Assembly (NCBI RefSeq): GCF_039540405.1
Contig: NZ_BAABEY010000036.1
Span: 310,001 to 374,000, forward strand
DNA: 64,000 nucleotides
Direction of reading: 5' to 3'
Origin: Ravibacter arvi
GTDB lineage: Bacteria; Bacteroidota; Bacteroidia; Cytophagales; Spirosomataceae
Shown: one piece after another, positions 18,701 to 27,133 of the stretch
How the letters are laid out: each line of letters begins with the position of its first letter
How positions within the stretch are numbered: position 1 is the first letter of the stretch
Notes under the pieces: generated by a model
The model's input: the letters and a program-made list of their open reading frames with translations, nothing else
Told to the model about the DNA's origin: nothing
Database searches by the model: none
Translations under genes and position numbers: made by a program

Positions 18701-19176
18701 TGTACCGGCAGTGTTGCCGGGGCTGTCAGTTCTGTCAACTGGGTGCTTTCTGCCCGGCCGGCAGTTTTTTTGTCTTTTTTCCTGACGGCGATCGTTTTCC
18801 CGATAATCCGGTAGGTAAGCGGGAGTTCTGCAAAACATTTTTCCAACGCTTCGGCCAGGCTTACTTCCCTGAGGTTAACGCTGATTTTTTTGCTGCGGAT
18901 ATCGGCGCTGTCGTAAAAAAAGACGTAGCCCGTCTGTTTTTCAATGGTGCGGAATATCGATTCTACCGAGGTGTTCCGCCCGGTCAGCGTGACTTTTTGG
19001 CTGTATCCGGTTGCTCCCGCCTGCACAAGGGCCAGTGTGAGAAACGCAATGATCAGTTTCATCTGTCTTAACCAGTAGTTTAGGTTTCCGCTGCCTGCCG
19101 CATGGGGTCTGCCGTCAGGTATCGGGTGTTGGATACTGCCCAATGACATGGGCGTTTTGAACGCACAAATTTTCAT
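15724..19176 (-). CDS. SusC/RagA-family TonB-dependent transporter with N-terminal STN signalling domain
   Basis: An outer-membrane 22-strand transporter of 1150 residues from the ATG at 19176 (an in-frame opening to 19284 exists). After a signal segment (MKLIIAFLTLALVQAGATG) comes a secretin/TonB short N-terminal (STN) domain (SVESIFRTIEKQTGYVFFY, SLAEALEKCF), then a carboxypeptidase-regulatory-like domain (GKVTDENGESLPGVNILIKG), a TonB box region, the plug (SIPGLTIGQ, VLIVLDGIIYNG) and the barrel ending SFTLGLELSF. The STN domain is the hallmark of transporters that signal to FecR, and a FecR gene lies directly upstream. It imports glycans together with the adjacent SusD. Confidence 0.95.
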   Translation of the reverse strand: MKICAFKTPMSLGSIQHPIPDGRPHAAGSGNLNYWLRQMKLIIAFLTLALVQAGATGYSQKVTLTGRNTSVESIFRTIEKQTGYVFFYDSADIRSKKISVNLREVSLAEALEKCFAELPLTYRIIGKTIAVRKKDKKTAGRAESTQLTELTAPATLPVQQALSPLQQELKALPLPAFRRISGKVTDENGESLPGVNILIKGTQQGTTTDADGNFRIDVQNEGNILVFSFVGYITQEVLAEGRSTLNITLETDNKALQEVVVVGYGTMKKNDLTGSIVTANLNAFKEAPNTNILQSIKGSIPGLTIGQTNQAGAEPSIQIRGRNTINGNAAVLIVLDGIIYNGRLGDINPADIESVNILKDASSKAIYGAQAANGVILITTRSKSKDKKPTITYTTYLATQTPTSRMRLRNAEEKKRIIRDIYYLKSYLGPDYTEPNPAWDFAQTELVPENLKGIENGTDFDWWNALSNPGFLTDHALSLNGATEKTSYYLSGGFTKQKGFLMNDNYRRNSIRINLSTAVTDWLTIGANTFGSFTNYSGIYPNMYAMKLTSPFVKPWDDQGDLVVYPTGATNIINPFLSAQADNKDIKNRFNGTFYGIVKLPFVEGLTYRLNYSNDYLVESYFNSNRYESNLTGFVTKNSQTRLDRTIDNILSYDNRFGDHGISATLVAGYRKNEFESTVGQGSNLSNLSLSYNSLQQATIQQIYSGAWKESFLYQMGRFNYNYRNTYLLTATLRRDGFSGFSQDNKFALFPSVGLAWVLSNHPFLEIPKVDLLKLRASYGLNGNMTSRYSSLARVTTADASKYVFGDGATSLGQSLTSLSNKNLQWEKTKGLNVGLDFGLLNNRIGGSIEYYSTTTTDLLWNIVIPQITGFSSIASNVGKIKNSGLEVILSATPVKSGNFEWNVNANFARNNNKIVSLLGEDKNKDGREDDLTGSNLFIGKSIGTVYHYQIQGIWQLNDEIMTGYYPGAYRVVDQDNDGKITADKDRVFLGRTEPAYSIGLQNEMIYKNFSFRFFINTIQGGKNGYLGENTPANVESTGNFANLNTFNYDLWSVSNPTGKYAVGWSVPQINPTPYYARNFVRLQDVSLAYDLGSAIVNKIGAKHLKVFASGKNLVTLTKWDGWDPETGQGINSDAYPVLKSFTLGLELSF

Positions 19177-19386
19177 TAACTTTGTACAGTTTGAGTTGAA
19201 AGGAAATTTCAGATCAATCTTGCTCCACAAGAAATTTGAAGAGATTTGCGACCTCAAACCATTCCGTAGAAGTGGTTGCAACATTTCTACGGTTTTTTTG
19301 TTCGGGTCGCGCAGGGCGGGTCAGGGACTTCTTTGTTTTTGTTTCATTTGGTGCCGGTTTTCCTTTGCTTTTTACGCGTTTTGCCG

Positions 19387-20583
19387 TTATTCGGACATGA
19401 CCACGATAACTCCTTTTTTATCTTTCCCCGGAAGCCGTTCAATCCGGAAATTCACACCGGTAAATCTCAGGATTTCAAGCGCGTCGGAGGCGTTCACATT
19501 ACGGTCGATCTTGCCGTTAAATCGCTGGTCCGGGATTTTTCCCTCGTAGGATACGTCCACGTCATACCAGCGGCCGAACTGCTGCATAATGGTTTGTATA
19601 CCTGCGTTTTCAAATTGAAAAAAGCCATTTTTCCAGGCAATGATTTCTTCCGTATTCACGTTCTCCTGCACACTGACTTTGCCGGTACGGGTGATGGAAG
19701 ACTGTTCTCCGGGCCTGAGTGTAACTGCGGCTATACCCGCCTGCTGTGCGTTGACCTGCACACTTCCTTCCAGGAGAGTGGTCATGACGGCCCCATTGTC
19801 GCCGTAGGCGTTTACGTTGAATCTCGTTCCGAGTACTTTTATTTTCTGAACCTCTCCGACCTGCACAAAAAAGGGTCTTTGTCTGTCTTTCGACACTTCA
19901 AAATATACCTCTCCGGTAATTTTTACAGACCTTTCATTGCCGGCAAAGGCGGTGGGAAAAGTGATGGAAGACTCGGCATTCAGCCAGACGCGACTTCCAT
20001 CCGACAGGACGACGCTGTATTTTCCTCCCGCCAGGGCTGAAATCGTGTTGTAGTCCTGGTTGGGTGCACTGCCTTCTTTTTTGTAGCTAACCAGGCCGTC
20101 GGCTACTTTGCTAACCATGGTGTTGCCTTGCCGTGCGAGCAGGCCGGTTGTAGCGCTGTCCAATGTAATTTGTCTGCCGTCACTGAGGGTCAGGATGGCC
20201 CGGTCCCCTCCCGGCGACAGGTCCTGCAGGGCAATGGGTAGTGCTTCAGGCTGCGGTTTTCGCGGTTTTGACAGGTAATACCATGCACCGGCCAACATCA
20301 GGAGGAGCATCGCCGCGGCTACTTTTCCAGAGAGCAGTGTTCTGCGCAGGGTTTGCCACAAGGTCGGAGATTCCCGTTCATTAATCTTCTGCCTGATTTG
20401 CTGTTCCAGGCGCTTTTCAAGAAGCTGCTCATCGGGAATGGCGGCGTCTGCAGCGTTTTCTGAAACCTGGTCGAACGAATCATACCAGGCTTCGACGAAC
20501 CGCTGTTCATCGGGGGTAGCTTCCCCGTTCAGATATTTTCTGAAGAGAAGCAGAAGCTCCCGGCGGTTGTCAAGTGGTTTCAT
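19387..20583 (-). CDS. FecR-family anti-sigma factor
   Basis: The 398-residue protein has a cytoplasmic N-terminus (about 1-86), one membrane helix (about 87-104) and a periplasmic FecR domain (GGKYSVVLSDGSRVWLNAES, KITGEVYFEVSKD, GTRFNVNAYG), ending with an STN-like region that should contact the SusC STN domain. Such proteins hold an ECF sigma factor until the transporter signals substrate. The cognate sigma gene normally lies just upstream in the same direction. Here the next 1.2 kb holds no sigma gene, and a same-strand ECF sigma gene appears only at 28722-29306, beyond an 8-kb block of unrelated genes. Confidence 0.95.
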   Translation of the reverse strand: MKPLDNRRELLLLFRKYLNGEATPDEQRFVEAWYDSFDQVSENAADAAIPDEQLLEKRLEQQIRQKINERESPTLWQTLRRTLLSGKVAAAMLLLMLAGAWYYLSKPRKPQPEALPIALQDLSPGGDRAILTLSDGRQITLDSATTGLLARQGNTMVSKVADGLVSYKKEGSAPNQDYNTISALAGGKYSVVLSDGSRVWLNAESSITFPTAFAGNERSVKITGEVYFEVSKDRQRPFFVQVGEVQKIKVLGTRFNVNAYGDNGAVMTTLLEGSVQVNAQQAGIAAVTLRPGEQSSITRTGKVSVQENVNTEEIIAWKNGFFQFENAGIQTIMQQFGRWYDVDVSYEGKIPDQRFNGKIDRNVNASDALEILRFTGVNFRIERLPGKDKKGVIVVMSE

Positions 20584-21541
20584 ATCGAATGGTTACTATT
20601 ATCTGGTACCATTCGCGGAAGGATCTCCCAAGGGTTGGAAAAATATTTTTTCAGGGACCGGGATTGTTCAGCTGGCGGGAAAAGGAAGTTGACTTCTGAG
20701 CAAATTTGCAGGTAAACTGGCCGTCAATGTGTTCAGTATTCCCCAATCCAGCGAAAGATTTTGTTAATATTGAGTTTAAGAATCTTGAGTTGCACATCCT
20801 GGCAGTAGGGCAAAACTGGATCTGGAACCGGATCCACTCCGAGATGAGATAAGTTGCTTGTCGTACCGGTTAGTCCGTTACCTGATATCCCGCACGGAAG
20901 CTGTACCACTGATGTGACAAAATAACATGGCTATCAAGCGTGCCAAAAACTAAGTATCCTCGCGCTAATCCCCTTCTGATGCTTATCAAAAGAGTGCTTG
21001 GACAAATAGTAAATTCGAACTTATCCCGGAAAATCAGACTAAGCATTTGACTGAAAATGTGATATTTTTATTGTCGGGAGACTCATTGGTTTTTGTTTCG
21101 CAACTACAACCCAGCAGTTTTGGGTGAGAGTCTTCCGCTTTTATGTGATCTCAGGTTTTATTTTGGATGCATTAAAAAATACAAACAACCTAGTTTTAAC
21201 AGATTTTTTTAAGGTAATTCGAGTGATTTACTACGGCATCAACTCACACCTAATTTAAGCTTAGTAAACCACTTCAGCCAATTACGGATTTTTTTAATTA
21301 TCTATTGGAAGTAATACAAAATTTAAGTATAATTACTATCCATAAGCGTCATAGTAAGTCAGTTCTGATCAACTATTAGGTAAAGCAAACTAAAATATAG
21401 ATGTCTCTCTCTAGTAGCAGCGCTCCACATAGCTATTGGAACTACTGGGAATTGGAAGCAAAATACTATATCAACAGAAGCAACATCTCTATCTTGTTAT
21501 AAATAGTTTACTTATAGTTCAAACTCCTTAATAAACTTAAA
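20584..21541. other. Gene-poor left part of the putative inserted block
   Basis: About 1 kb without an intact gene. The first 80 bases resemble a normal fecR leader. The rest becomes AT-rich, and the only recognisable coding trace is the T9SS-like fragment at 20733-20852. No tRNA, transposase or terminal inverted repeat was found by eye. Confidence 0.5.
20733..20852 (+). pseudogene. Remnant of a T9SS type A sorting domain
   Basis: Reading in frame from 20733 gives SVFPNPAKDFVNIEFKNLEL, then continues without homology to a TAA at 20850. The first part matches the start of Por-secretion C-terminal sorting domains (YPNPxxDxxxIxF). No start codon, signal peptide or body precedes it, so it is debris of a secreted-protein gene cut off on both sides. 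Confidence 0.55.
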
Positions 21542-21697
21542 ATGTCTTATGAAATCATACTATATCTATCATATTTTTTACTTCTTATTGTGTTATGTAT
21601 TTCGCGGCATGGTCACGCTCAAAAACCGGATTTTATTTTACCGATTTCCCAGAGTGAAATTCGAGATAACGCGGTCTTATCCGCATTCGAGAAATGA
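21542..21697 (+). CDS. Short exported peptide or truncated 5' end of a secreted-protein gene
   Basis: A 51-codon frame starts at the ATG at 21542. The product has a strong signal peptide (LYLSYFLLLIVLCI, then SRHGHAQ as a probable cleavage site) and only about 25 residues after it (KPDFILPISQ and SEIRDNAVL), ending at TGA 21695-21697. It may be the surviving N-terminus of a decayed gene, in keeping with the fragment upstream, or a genuine small secreted peptide. Confidence 0.4.
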   Translation: MSYEIILYLSYFLLLIVLCISRHGHAQKPDFILPISQSEIRDNAVLSAFEK

Positions 21698-21800
21698 CAT
21701 TGGATATTTATAACGAAAATATAGGCTGTTAGACTATATGATTACCGTGTAAAAACGGCGATAATTTAATAAATATACACTTTTCATATCTACATGAATT

Positions 21801-23042
21801 ATGAGAAACTACTATCTGATTACTTCGCTACAATTGTTGATTTTGGGAGGTTGCCTGCTGGACTTTGGCCCGTCTTACAGCCAGTCAACCCCGCCCAAGA
21901 CCGCGGTTACTTACATCGCCATCGGCGGCTCCCTGTCGGCTGGCGTACAGGACGGAGGAATCTCCCAAAGTTCCCAGCTTACCTCCTTCCCAAATCTACT
22001 GGCCAGGCAAATAGGGGCTACTGAATTCAGACAGCCCCTGTTCGAAGGGGAGTTTCAAAATGGGAGCGGAACCCATAGCGCATTCAACAAGAAAGGCGTC
22101 CTGACCTTTACAGAAGCAAAGAAACCGGCCTTCAGCACCCGAGACAATCTGCCCAAAGTCACCGGGATCATCCACAATTTCGCCCTTCCTTATCTTAAGG
22201 TTCGTGAGAGCATGATCCCTGAGGATCAACCCGGCGCATTCCTGCTCAGCTTTGAGAAGGCTTCCTATCAGCACCTGAACCGCTTTGCCCGAGCAGACCA
22301 GGAGGGAAAACTCTCCTACCTAGCCATGCTACAAGAAAAAGAAATCAAGCCGGATTTCTTTACGTTTGAGCTGGGGATGGATGATTTTGTGGATTACTTC
22401 CGCAAAGGAGGGTACGGAGAGATGCTGGCCAGCGTGACCGAATACCGGGAGGGATATTATCCGGAAAACAATTTGATAAGGTTGCTACATAAAAAAGGGG
22501 CGAAGGGCGTGATAGCCAATGTTCCCGACGTTTTGGCCATGCCCTTTTTCAACTTTTACAAATACGACGATATCGTAGCCTTGGTGGGGGACGGGGTGTT
22601 TATCCAGTGGCTTTGGAAAAATGACCTGCGTTTGATCGATCCCCGTGACAAATTCATCCCATCCCAGGACTTGGCAGACCTGGTCCAAAGATCGGGAAAA
22701 GGTCTCAGGGCTGATAATCCATTGCTGGATGAAAACGTGCTGAGCTATAACGAAGTGGGCAGTGTGGAGTTTTACAACGCGATCGTGGCCGAGATCGCCA
22801 CTTCGAATAAGCTCCCGGTGGTGGACCTGTACGGGCTTTATAAGAAAATACAAGCCGGTGGCTATGTGACAGATGACGGCCTCAAGATAGACCCTTCTTA
22901 TCCCGGGGGGAATTTCTTCTCGGCCGACGGCATCTTTCCTACCGCTGCCGGGCAGGCCGTGATTGCCAACGAGTTTATCAAGACTTTCAACAGACATTAT
23001 GGCACTACTATAGAGCTGATACGCGTAAGTGATATCCGGTAA
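21801..23042 (+). CDS. Exported SGNH-hydrolase-like protein with altered catalytic blocks
   Basis: The 413-residue protein starts at the ATG at 21801 with a signal segment that carries a lipobox-like LILGGC. It has the SGNH layout: block I reads AIGGSLSAG (GDSL has become GGSL, Ser kept), the block III position reads ELGMDDFVDYF (GxND has become GMDD) and block V reads SADGIFPTAAGQAVIANEF, where the usual DxxH has Phe instead of His. With Asn and His both changed, activity is doubtful; a binding role is possible. It is followed 57 bases later by a sialate-esterase-like SGNH protein on the same strand, so the two may act together. Confidence 0.75.
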   Translation: MRNYYLITSLQLLILGGCLLDFGPSYSQSTPPKTAVTYIAIGGSLSAGVQDGGISQSSQLTSFPNLLARQIGATEFRQPLFEGEFQNGSGTHSAFNKKGVLTFTEAKKPAFSTRDNLPKVTGIIHNFALPYLKVRESMIPEDQPGAFLLSFEKASYQHLNRFARADQEGKLSYLAMLQEKEIKPDFFTFELGMDDFVDYFRKGGYGEMLASVTEYREGYYPENNLIRLLHKKGAKGVIANVPDVLAMPFFNFYKYDDIVALVGDGVFIQWLWKNDLRLIDPRDKFIPSQDLADLVQRSGKGLRADNPLLDENVLSYNEVGSVEFYNAIVAEIATSNKLPVVDLYGLYKKIQAGGYVTDDGLKIDPSYPGGNFFSADGIFPTAAGQAVIANEFIKTFNRHYGTTIELIRVSDIR

Positions 23043-23098
23043 ATCTCTAAAAAGCTTGTTCGTGTACATATTCGTTCGAATCAAAGAAAAATATACTT

Positions 23099-25027
23099 AT
23101 GGAAAATTTTGTCACTTATTTCTTGCTATTTGTATGCCTATGCATCACGACTGTGAGTTATGGCCAGAGTGTGCCGGCTTATCAGCAGCCAGGGGGGGTA
23201 TATGACCCTCCGTCAAAGCCCACAATTTCCTGGCCAAGGACCCATTCGGTGTTTCAGCGTAATGCGTCAACGGGTGGGTCTGCAACAGTCACTTTTGCGG
23301 GTCAAGTGATCAATAGGACCGGGGCTCAATACCGGATAGAAAAGCTGGACCGTTTCGGGGGGTATGTAAGTGATGAGGTAACACTTCAATCCCTTCCAAC
23401 CGGAAGCATGACCCAGCTAGGCACTTCCACCTCTGGTTATTACTATTTCAGCCGCAGTGTCCCGACGGGCTGGTACCGGTTTACGATCAAAGACGGCACG
23501 ACTGAAATCCGTCAAATCAAATTTGGTGTAGGGGAGGTTTTTTTCATAGCAGGCCAATCCAATGCGCAAGGGGCAGGTGGGACCCTCAATATACCAGGAA
23601 CTCCGGATTTAGATTGTGTTGTATCCTCTAAAAACATAAGTATGGAAGTTAATCAACTTGCCTCTTACGACAGTAAAGGTCGGCCTCGATACACCTTTAA
23701 CGGCTATCCTAATATTCTTCCCCCTACTATGGGTGTTCTTACCTCATCTGACCCAAATATCGCCCCCAACGGCACGCGCCCATGGTTTTTTCAGTCCTTC
23801 GGCGCGCAGATCGCAACCAGTGAACTAGGTGCTGGCCGTACAGTTCCTGTCGCTTTTTTTAATACGGCGATGGGTGGCAGCAGTATAGCAAACTGGAAAA
23901 CTTCAATAGACAAAGTACGTGCGATGTTTTTAGGGAATTATACCTATGATATGGCTTATCTTGCCACTCAATTTCAGCATAACCCCTGGCTTCCCCATGA
24001 TTATGATAATTTTGATACACGATACCCTTATATACCCTTAAAAAACTACCTATCATCTTTCGCCCATATGTTTGGGGCCAGAGCGGTACTCTGGCATCAG
24101 GGCGAAGCAGAGACTCATAGCATTAACATTTCCTTGCCAGGATATAGCGTGACCGATTACCGGGTCAAGTTGAAGGCGCTGATCGACGACACACGTTCTT
24201 ATCTACCCGGTCTACCGTGGGCAATTTGCAAGGTTTCATACCTGACCGGAGGGACCAACTCATCGGTTATTGCTGAGCAACAGAATGTATACAGCACCTA
24301 CAGCAATATTTCCTGGGCCTCTGAAAATTCAGATACCTATGTAGCTTCGCACCGCGATCCGGACAATACGCACTTCAATGTGAGCGGACTGACCGCTATC
24401 AGTAACGAAATTTACGCTAATAGGTCGTCTATCTTTGCTAAAACGCCCATTTTACCGATAAATCCGGCACGAATATATCTTGCCTCTACGATGTGGCCGG
24501 GATACCAGTCCGCGACAACGGCTGCACCGCATTTAAGGTACGAGTGGCATAATTCTATTCATGTCCCGTCCTTCTACCAAATTGGTGTCGACCCACCTTA
24601 TGACTCGACAGTTTTTGAAGCCAATTATGGTGTTTCCGGCTTTGTAAAGACCTTTTCCGGCAATCTGTTAATGATGGCACCAGGGGTTTCCTTCTGGGGG
24701 CTTTCTGGGGCGCGTATTGGAATTGAGCCTCTGCCGGAAATGGCTGAATCGAAATCTGAAAAAAGCTATGCGTTCCCCAATCCGACGAATCCATCCGAAG
24801 AAGTTTTGACGATTTATTTCGGGCTTAAAGAAACATCCAATATTTCCCTGAAAGTTTATGATCGTCAAGGTCGGCTCTTGGAGCAGGTGAGTAAAGAAAA
24901 GATGCCGGCTGGCGGTCACGAGATTAAGTTCCCTGTAAGTAGCCTTAAGAACGCAGGCGAAATGGTGATCTACCACCTGCTTACCGAGGAGCACAACGAA
25001 ACTAAAAAGGTCTTGTTAGTAAAATAA
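23099..25027 (+). CDS. T9SS-secreted SGNH esterase, sialate O-acetylesterase-like
   Basis: A 642-residue protein with a signal peptide, an N-terminal beta domain (about 50-150) and a SASA/SGNH domain: block I FIAGQSNAQGAGG (nucleophile Ser), FNTAMGGSSIANW, VLWHQGEAET and the Asp/His block HRDPDNTHFNVSG. All expected catalytic residues are present. The C-terminus is a T9SS type A sorting domain (YAFPNPTNPSEE, then KVYDRQGRL, ending KKVLLVK), so it is exported to the surface or medium by the type IX system. Probable carbohydrate deacetylation; the substrate is unknown. It lies in the AT-richer inserted block with the degenerate SGNH gene upstream. Confidence 0.87.
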   Translation: MENFVTYFLLFVCLCITTVSYGQSVPAYQQPGGVYDPPSKPTISWPRTHSVFQRNASTGGSATVTFAGQVINRTGAQYRIEKLDRFGGYVSDEVTLQSLPTGSMTQLGTSTSGYYYFSRSVPTGWYRFTIKDGTTEIRQIKFGVGEVFFIAGQSNAQGAGGTLNIPGTPDLDCVVSSKNISMEVNQLASYDSKGRPRYTFNGYPNILPPTMGVLTSSDPNIAPNGTRPWFFQSFGAQIATSELGAGRTVPVAFFNTAMGGSSIANWKTSIDKVRAMFLGNYTYDMAYLATQFQHNPWLPHDYDNFDTRYPYIPLKNYLSSFAHMFGARAVLWHQGEAETHSINISLPGYSVTDYRVKLKALIDDTRSYLPGLPWAICKVSYLTGGTNSSVIAEQQNVYSTYSNISWASENSDTYVASHRDPDNTHFNVSGLTAISNEIYANRSSIFAKTPILPINPARIYLASTMWPGYQSATTAAPHLRYEWHNSIHVPSFYQIGVDPPYDSTVFEANYGVSGFVKTFSGNLLMMAPGVSFWGLSGARIGIEPLPEMAESKSEKSYAFPNPTNPSEEVLTIYFGLKETSNISLKVYDRQGRLLEQVSKEKMPAGGHEIKFPVSSLKNAGEMVIYHLLTEEHNETKKVLLVK

Positions 25028-25050
25028 AAAAGGAGAACTTGTTCTTGCAG

Positions 25051-25091
25051 AACTGGTGCCTTTACTCTTTTCCGCTGTAAAGGCACCAGTT
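25051..25091 (+). terminator. Strong hairpin after the SGNH esterase gene
   Basis: AACTGGTGCCTTTAC (25051-25065) and GTAAAGGCACCAGTT (25077-25091) form a perfect 15-bp stem with an 11-base loop, starting 24 bases after the stop codon. There is no U-run, so it may act as a 3' stability element or as an atypical terminator. Confidence 0.6.
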
Positions 25092-25284
25092 CATTCAAAT
25101 CAGCTTGACCATATAAAGTATCTTACTTTCAAGTCCTAGGCCAGGATTTGAACTGGAGTTGAGTTGCGCAAGTGATATTTTATTCCTGGGAATAGTTTTA
25201 TTTTTCCTTTACCTTAGAATTGATCAACTTAAAACAAATTTGATATTAAAGCAGCTAATCGAAATTTACTATTTCAAAATCAAT

Positions 25285-26172
25285 ATGGAGAAGATAACAC
25301 AATCATATATAATGGCCTTTATCCTAATGTGCGCATCATGGGGATGTAAGAAAGCCGATCCGGAGCGGAACCCCAACGATCAGGTGATCAGCATCCCGGA
25401 TCCGGTATTTGAGAAAGCCTTAGCGGCTTATGACTCCGATAAGACCATTAATGGCAGGGTTTTATATGATGATATCAAAGATGTTGAGACCCTGTTCATA
25501 AGCGCTGGAGTTCAAAATCCATTTGGCGGTACACGCGATACCACCATGTCGGCCGACGATTTGACCGGGATTGAGTATTTCACTAATCTCAAGTCGCTGA
25601 CTGTTGAGACTTCCAAGCTATCTTCACTCGATCTGACACAGAACAAAAACCTGGAATATCTGGATTGCAGCGGTTATTACAAATCAGAAGTCTACTATAG
25701 GAGCCTGAAAGAACTTAAGCTTTCTGCAAGCAATAAACTGAAAACATTGGTTTGCGACTATACTTGGCTTGAAGAGCTCTCGCTTGAAGGGTTCCCCAAC
25801 TTGGAGCGTTTGTCGTTTATGACCTCGGAAAAGCTCATGAACGTGAAAGTTAATAAAAACCCGAACTTAATAAACCTGACCGGCAACATGCTAGCCCCTC
25901 CAATGGATCTGAGTCATAATACAAAACTCCAATATTTGTCGGGCATGGTTAAGATTGAACAGCAAACCTTTAAGGGCAAACCGGACTTATTAGTTGTTGG
26001 GGTTACTGCACCTGACGGCGTTGAAGAACTGATTTTTTGCGAAAATCCGAAAATCAAAACGCTATCGGTGGCAAGCAACACACTGGCACGGGTGACAATC
26101 CCAGCCGGCATCAAGAACGAAAACGTTGATATCAAGTCCTTGATTGAGCCGATCATAAACAGATGTAGGTAG
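25285..26172 (+). CDS. Leucine-rich-repeat-like lipoprotein
   Basis: From the ATG at 25285 the product has 295 residues and a lipoprotein signal (YIMAFILMCASWGCKK, lipid-anchored Cys). The middle holds irregular leucine-rich repeats of the internalin/BspA-like kind: LKSLTVETSKLSSLDL, NLEYLDCSG, LKELKLSASNKLKTL, LEELSLEGFPNLERL and LINLTGNM. These form curved binding surfaces for proteins or glycans. The longer opening to 25159 adds a hydrophobic stretch but breaks the lipoprotein start. Codon use is AT-rich like its neighbours in this block. Ligand unknown. Confidence 0.7.
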   Translation: MEKITQSYIMAFILMCASWGCKKADPERNPNDQVISIPDPVFEKALAAYDSDKTINGRVLYDDIKDVETLFISAGVQNPFGGTRDTTMSADDLTGIEYFTNLKSLTVETSKLSSLDLTQNKNLEYLDCSGYYKSEVYYRSLKELKLSASNKLKTLVCDYTWLEELSLEGFPNLERLSFMTSEKLMNVKVNKNPNLINLTGNMLAPPMDLSHNTKLQYLSGMVKIEQQTFKGKPDLLVVGVTAPDGVEELIFCENPKIKTLSVASNTLARVTIPAGIKNENVDIKSLIEPIINRCR

Positions 26173-26406
26173 GCTTGGGCCTTGTCATTTAATTTCGATC
26201 GGGCAAAATCTATACCGTGATATTTGTGAAAGAGTGATTGGTGAAATCTTCTCATTAGCGTTCATAAAATCGAATTTGTTCCACCTGAAAATAACATGAA
26301 CAAAGATCTGGGGTCGAGCTATCAGGAATCTCATTCTTACCTTTGTTAAAGTCAAATATTTAACAATCCGCTGATCACAGTTTAATCTTAATCAACCGAT
26401 AATTGT

Positions 26407-26976
26407 ATGAAATTCATATCAAATATTCTGGTTTTTTGTTTGTTCTTTTTGCTCGGGTGTACACAAAAACCACCATTGCCTTATCTTGCTGGGCGCTTGA
26501 GTGTAAAGCTGAATGATCGTGAATTGACAGATCAGTATCCTGTTAAGCTTAGAGAAGCATATACCATAAAGGATAATCCTCGGGACGGATGTGAAGAACC
26601 GATTAGAATTGGATTTATGTTTTATGACAAAAAAAATTTGCTAAGAGCAGGGCTGGTTTGGCAAAAAACAGACCTTTCATTAGGAAAATTTCAAGTGCAA
26701 GGTCGGAAGGCGGATTGTGATCAGGGTACTTACGTCGGGGTCAATTTTTATTCGATGATCGGAGGCGATGTTTCGGGTGATTACTATGATGTGATCCCGT
26801 CTCCTGAAAACTTTTTTGAACTCCTGTCCTACGATGAAGCCGGTAAAAAGGTCCGCGGAAAGTTTGCGATTACGCTTGTAAACCGATCAAAAATTGACCG
26901 CCTCTTCCCCGATACCGTTCGCCTTACCGATGGGAATTTCGAGACGGAGGTTGGGAAAACTACGCAGCGGTTCTGA
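26407..26976 (+). CDS. Hypothetical lipoprotein
   Basis: A 189-residue protein with a lipoprotein signal peptide (ILVFCLFFLLGCTQK). The mature part is predicted mostly beta (GRLSVKLNDRELTDQYPVKL, IRIGFMFYDKK) with two further cysteines in DGCEEP and KADCDQG that could form a disulfide. I recognise no family. The sequence is markedly AT-rich and A-tract-rich compared with the flanking host-like genes. It sits between the LRR-like lipoprotein and a T9SS type B protein on the same strand. Confidence 0.65.
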   Translation: MKFISNILVFCLFFLLGCTQKPPLPYLAGRLSVKLNDRELTDQYPVKLREAYTIKDNPRDGCEEPIRIGFMFYDKKNLLRAGLVWQKTDLSLGKFQVQGRKADCDQGTYVGVNFYSMIGGDVSGDYYDVIPSPENFFELLSYDEAGKKVRGKFAITLVNRSKIDRLFPDTVRLTDGNFETEVGKTTQRF

Positions 26977-27133
26977 AAACATGTTCCTGGTAGGTATTGG
27001 AAACCGATTGCAGACGGCCTGAAGTCCGATATAAAGAAATCCCAAATTTTGGTTGAGTGAAGCAGTGGGAGCTGAGTCTACTTACATCTACTAAACTGAT
27101 TTGTGGGTAGTGTCCTGTAATGGTATACTTAGA

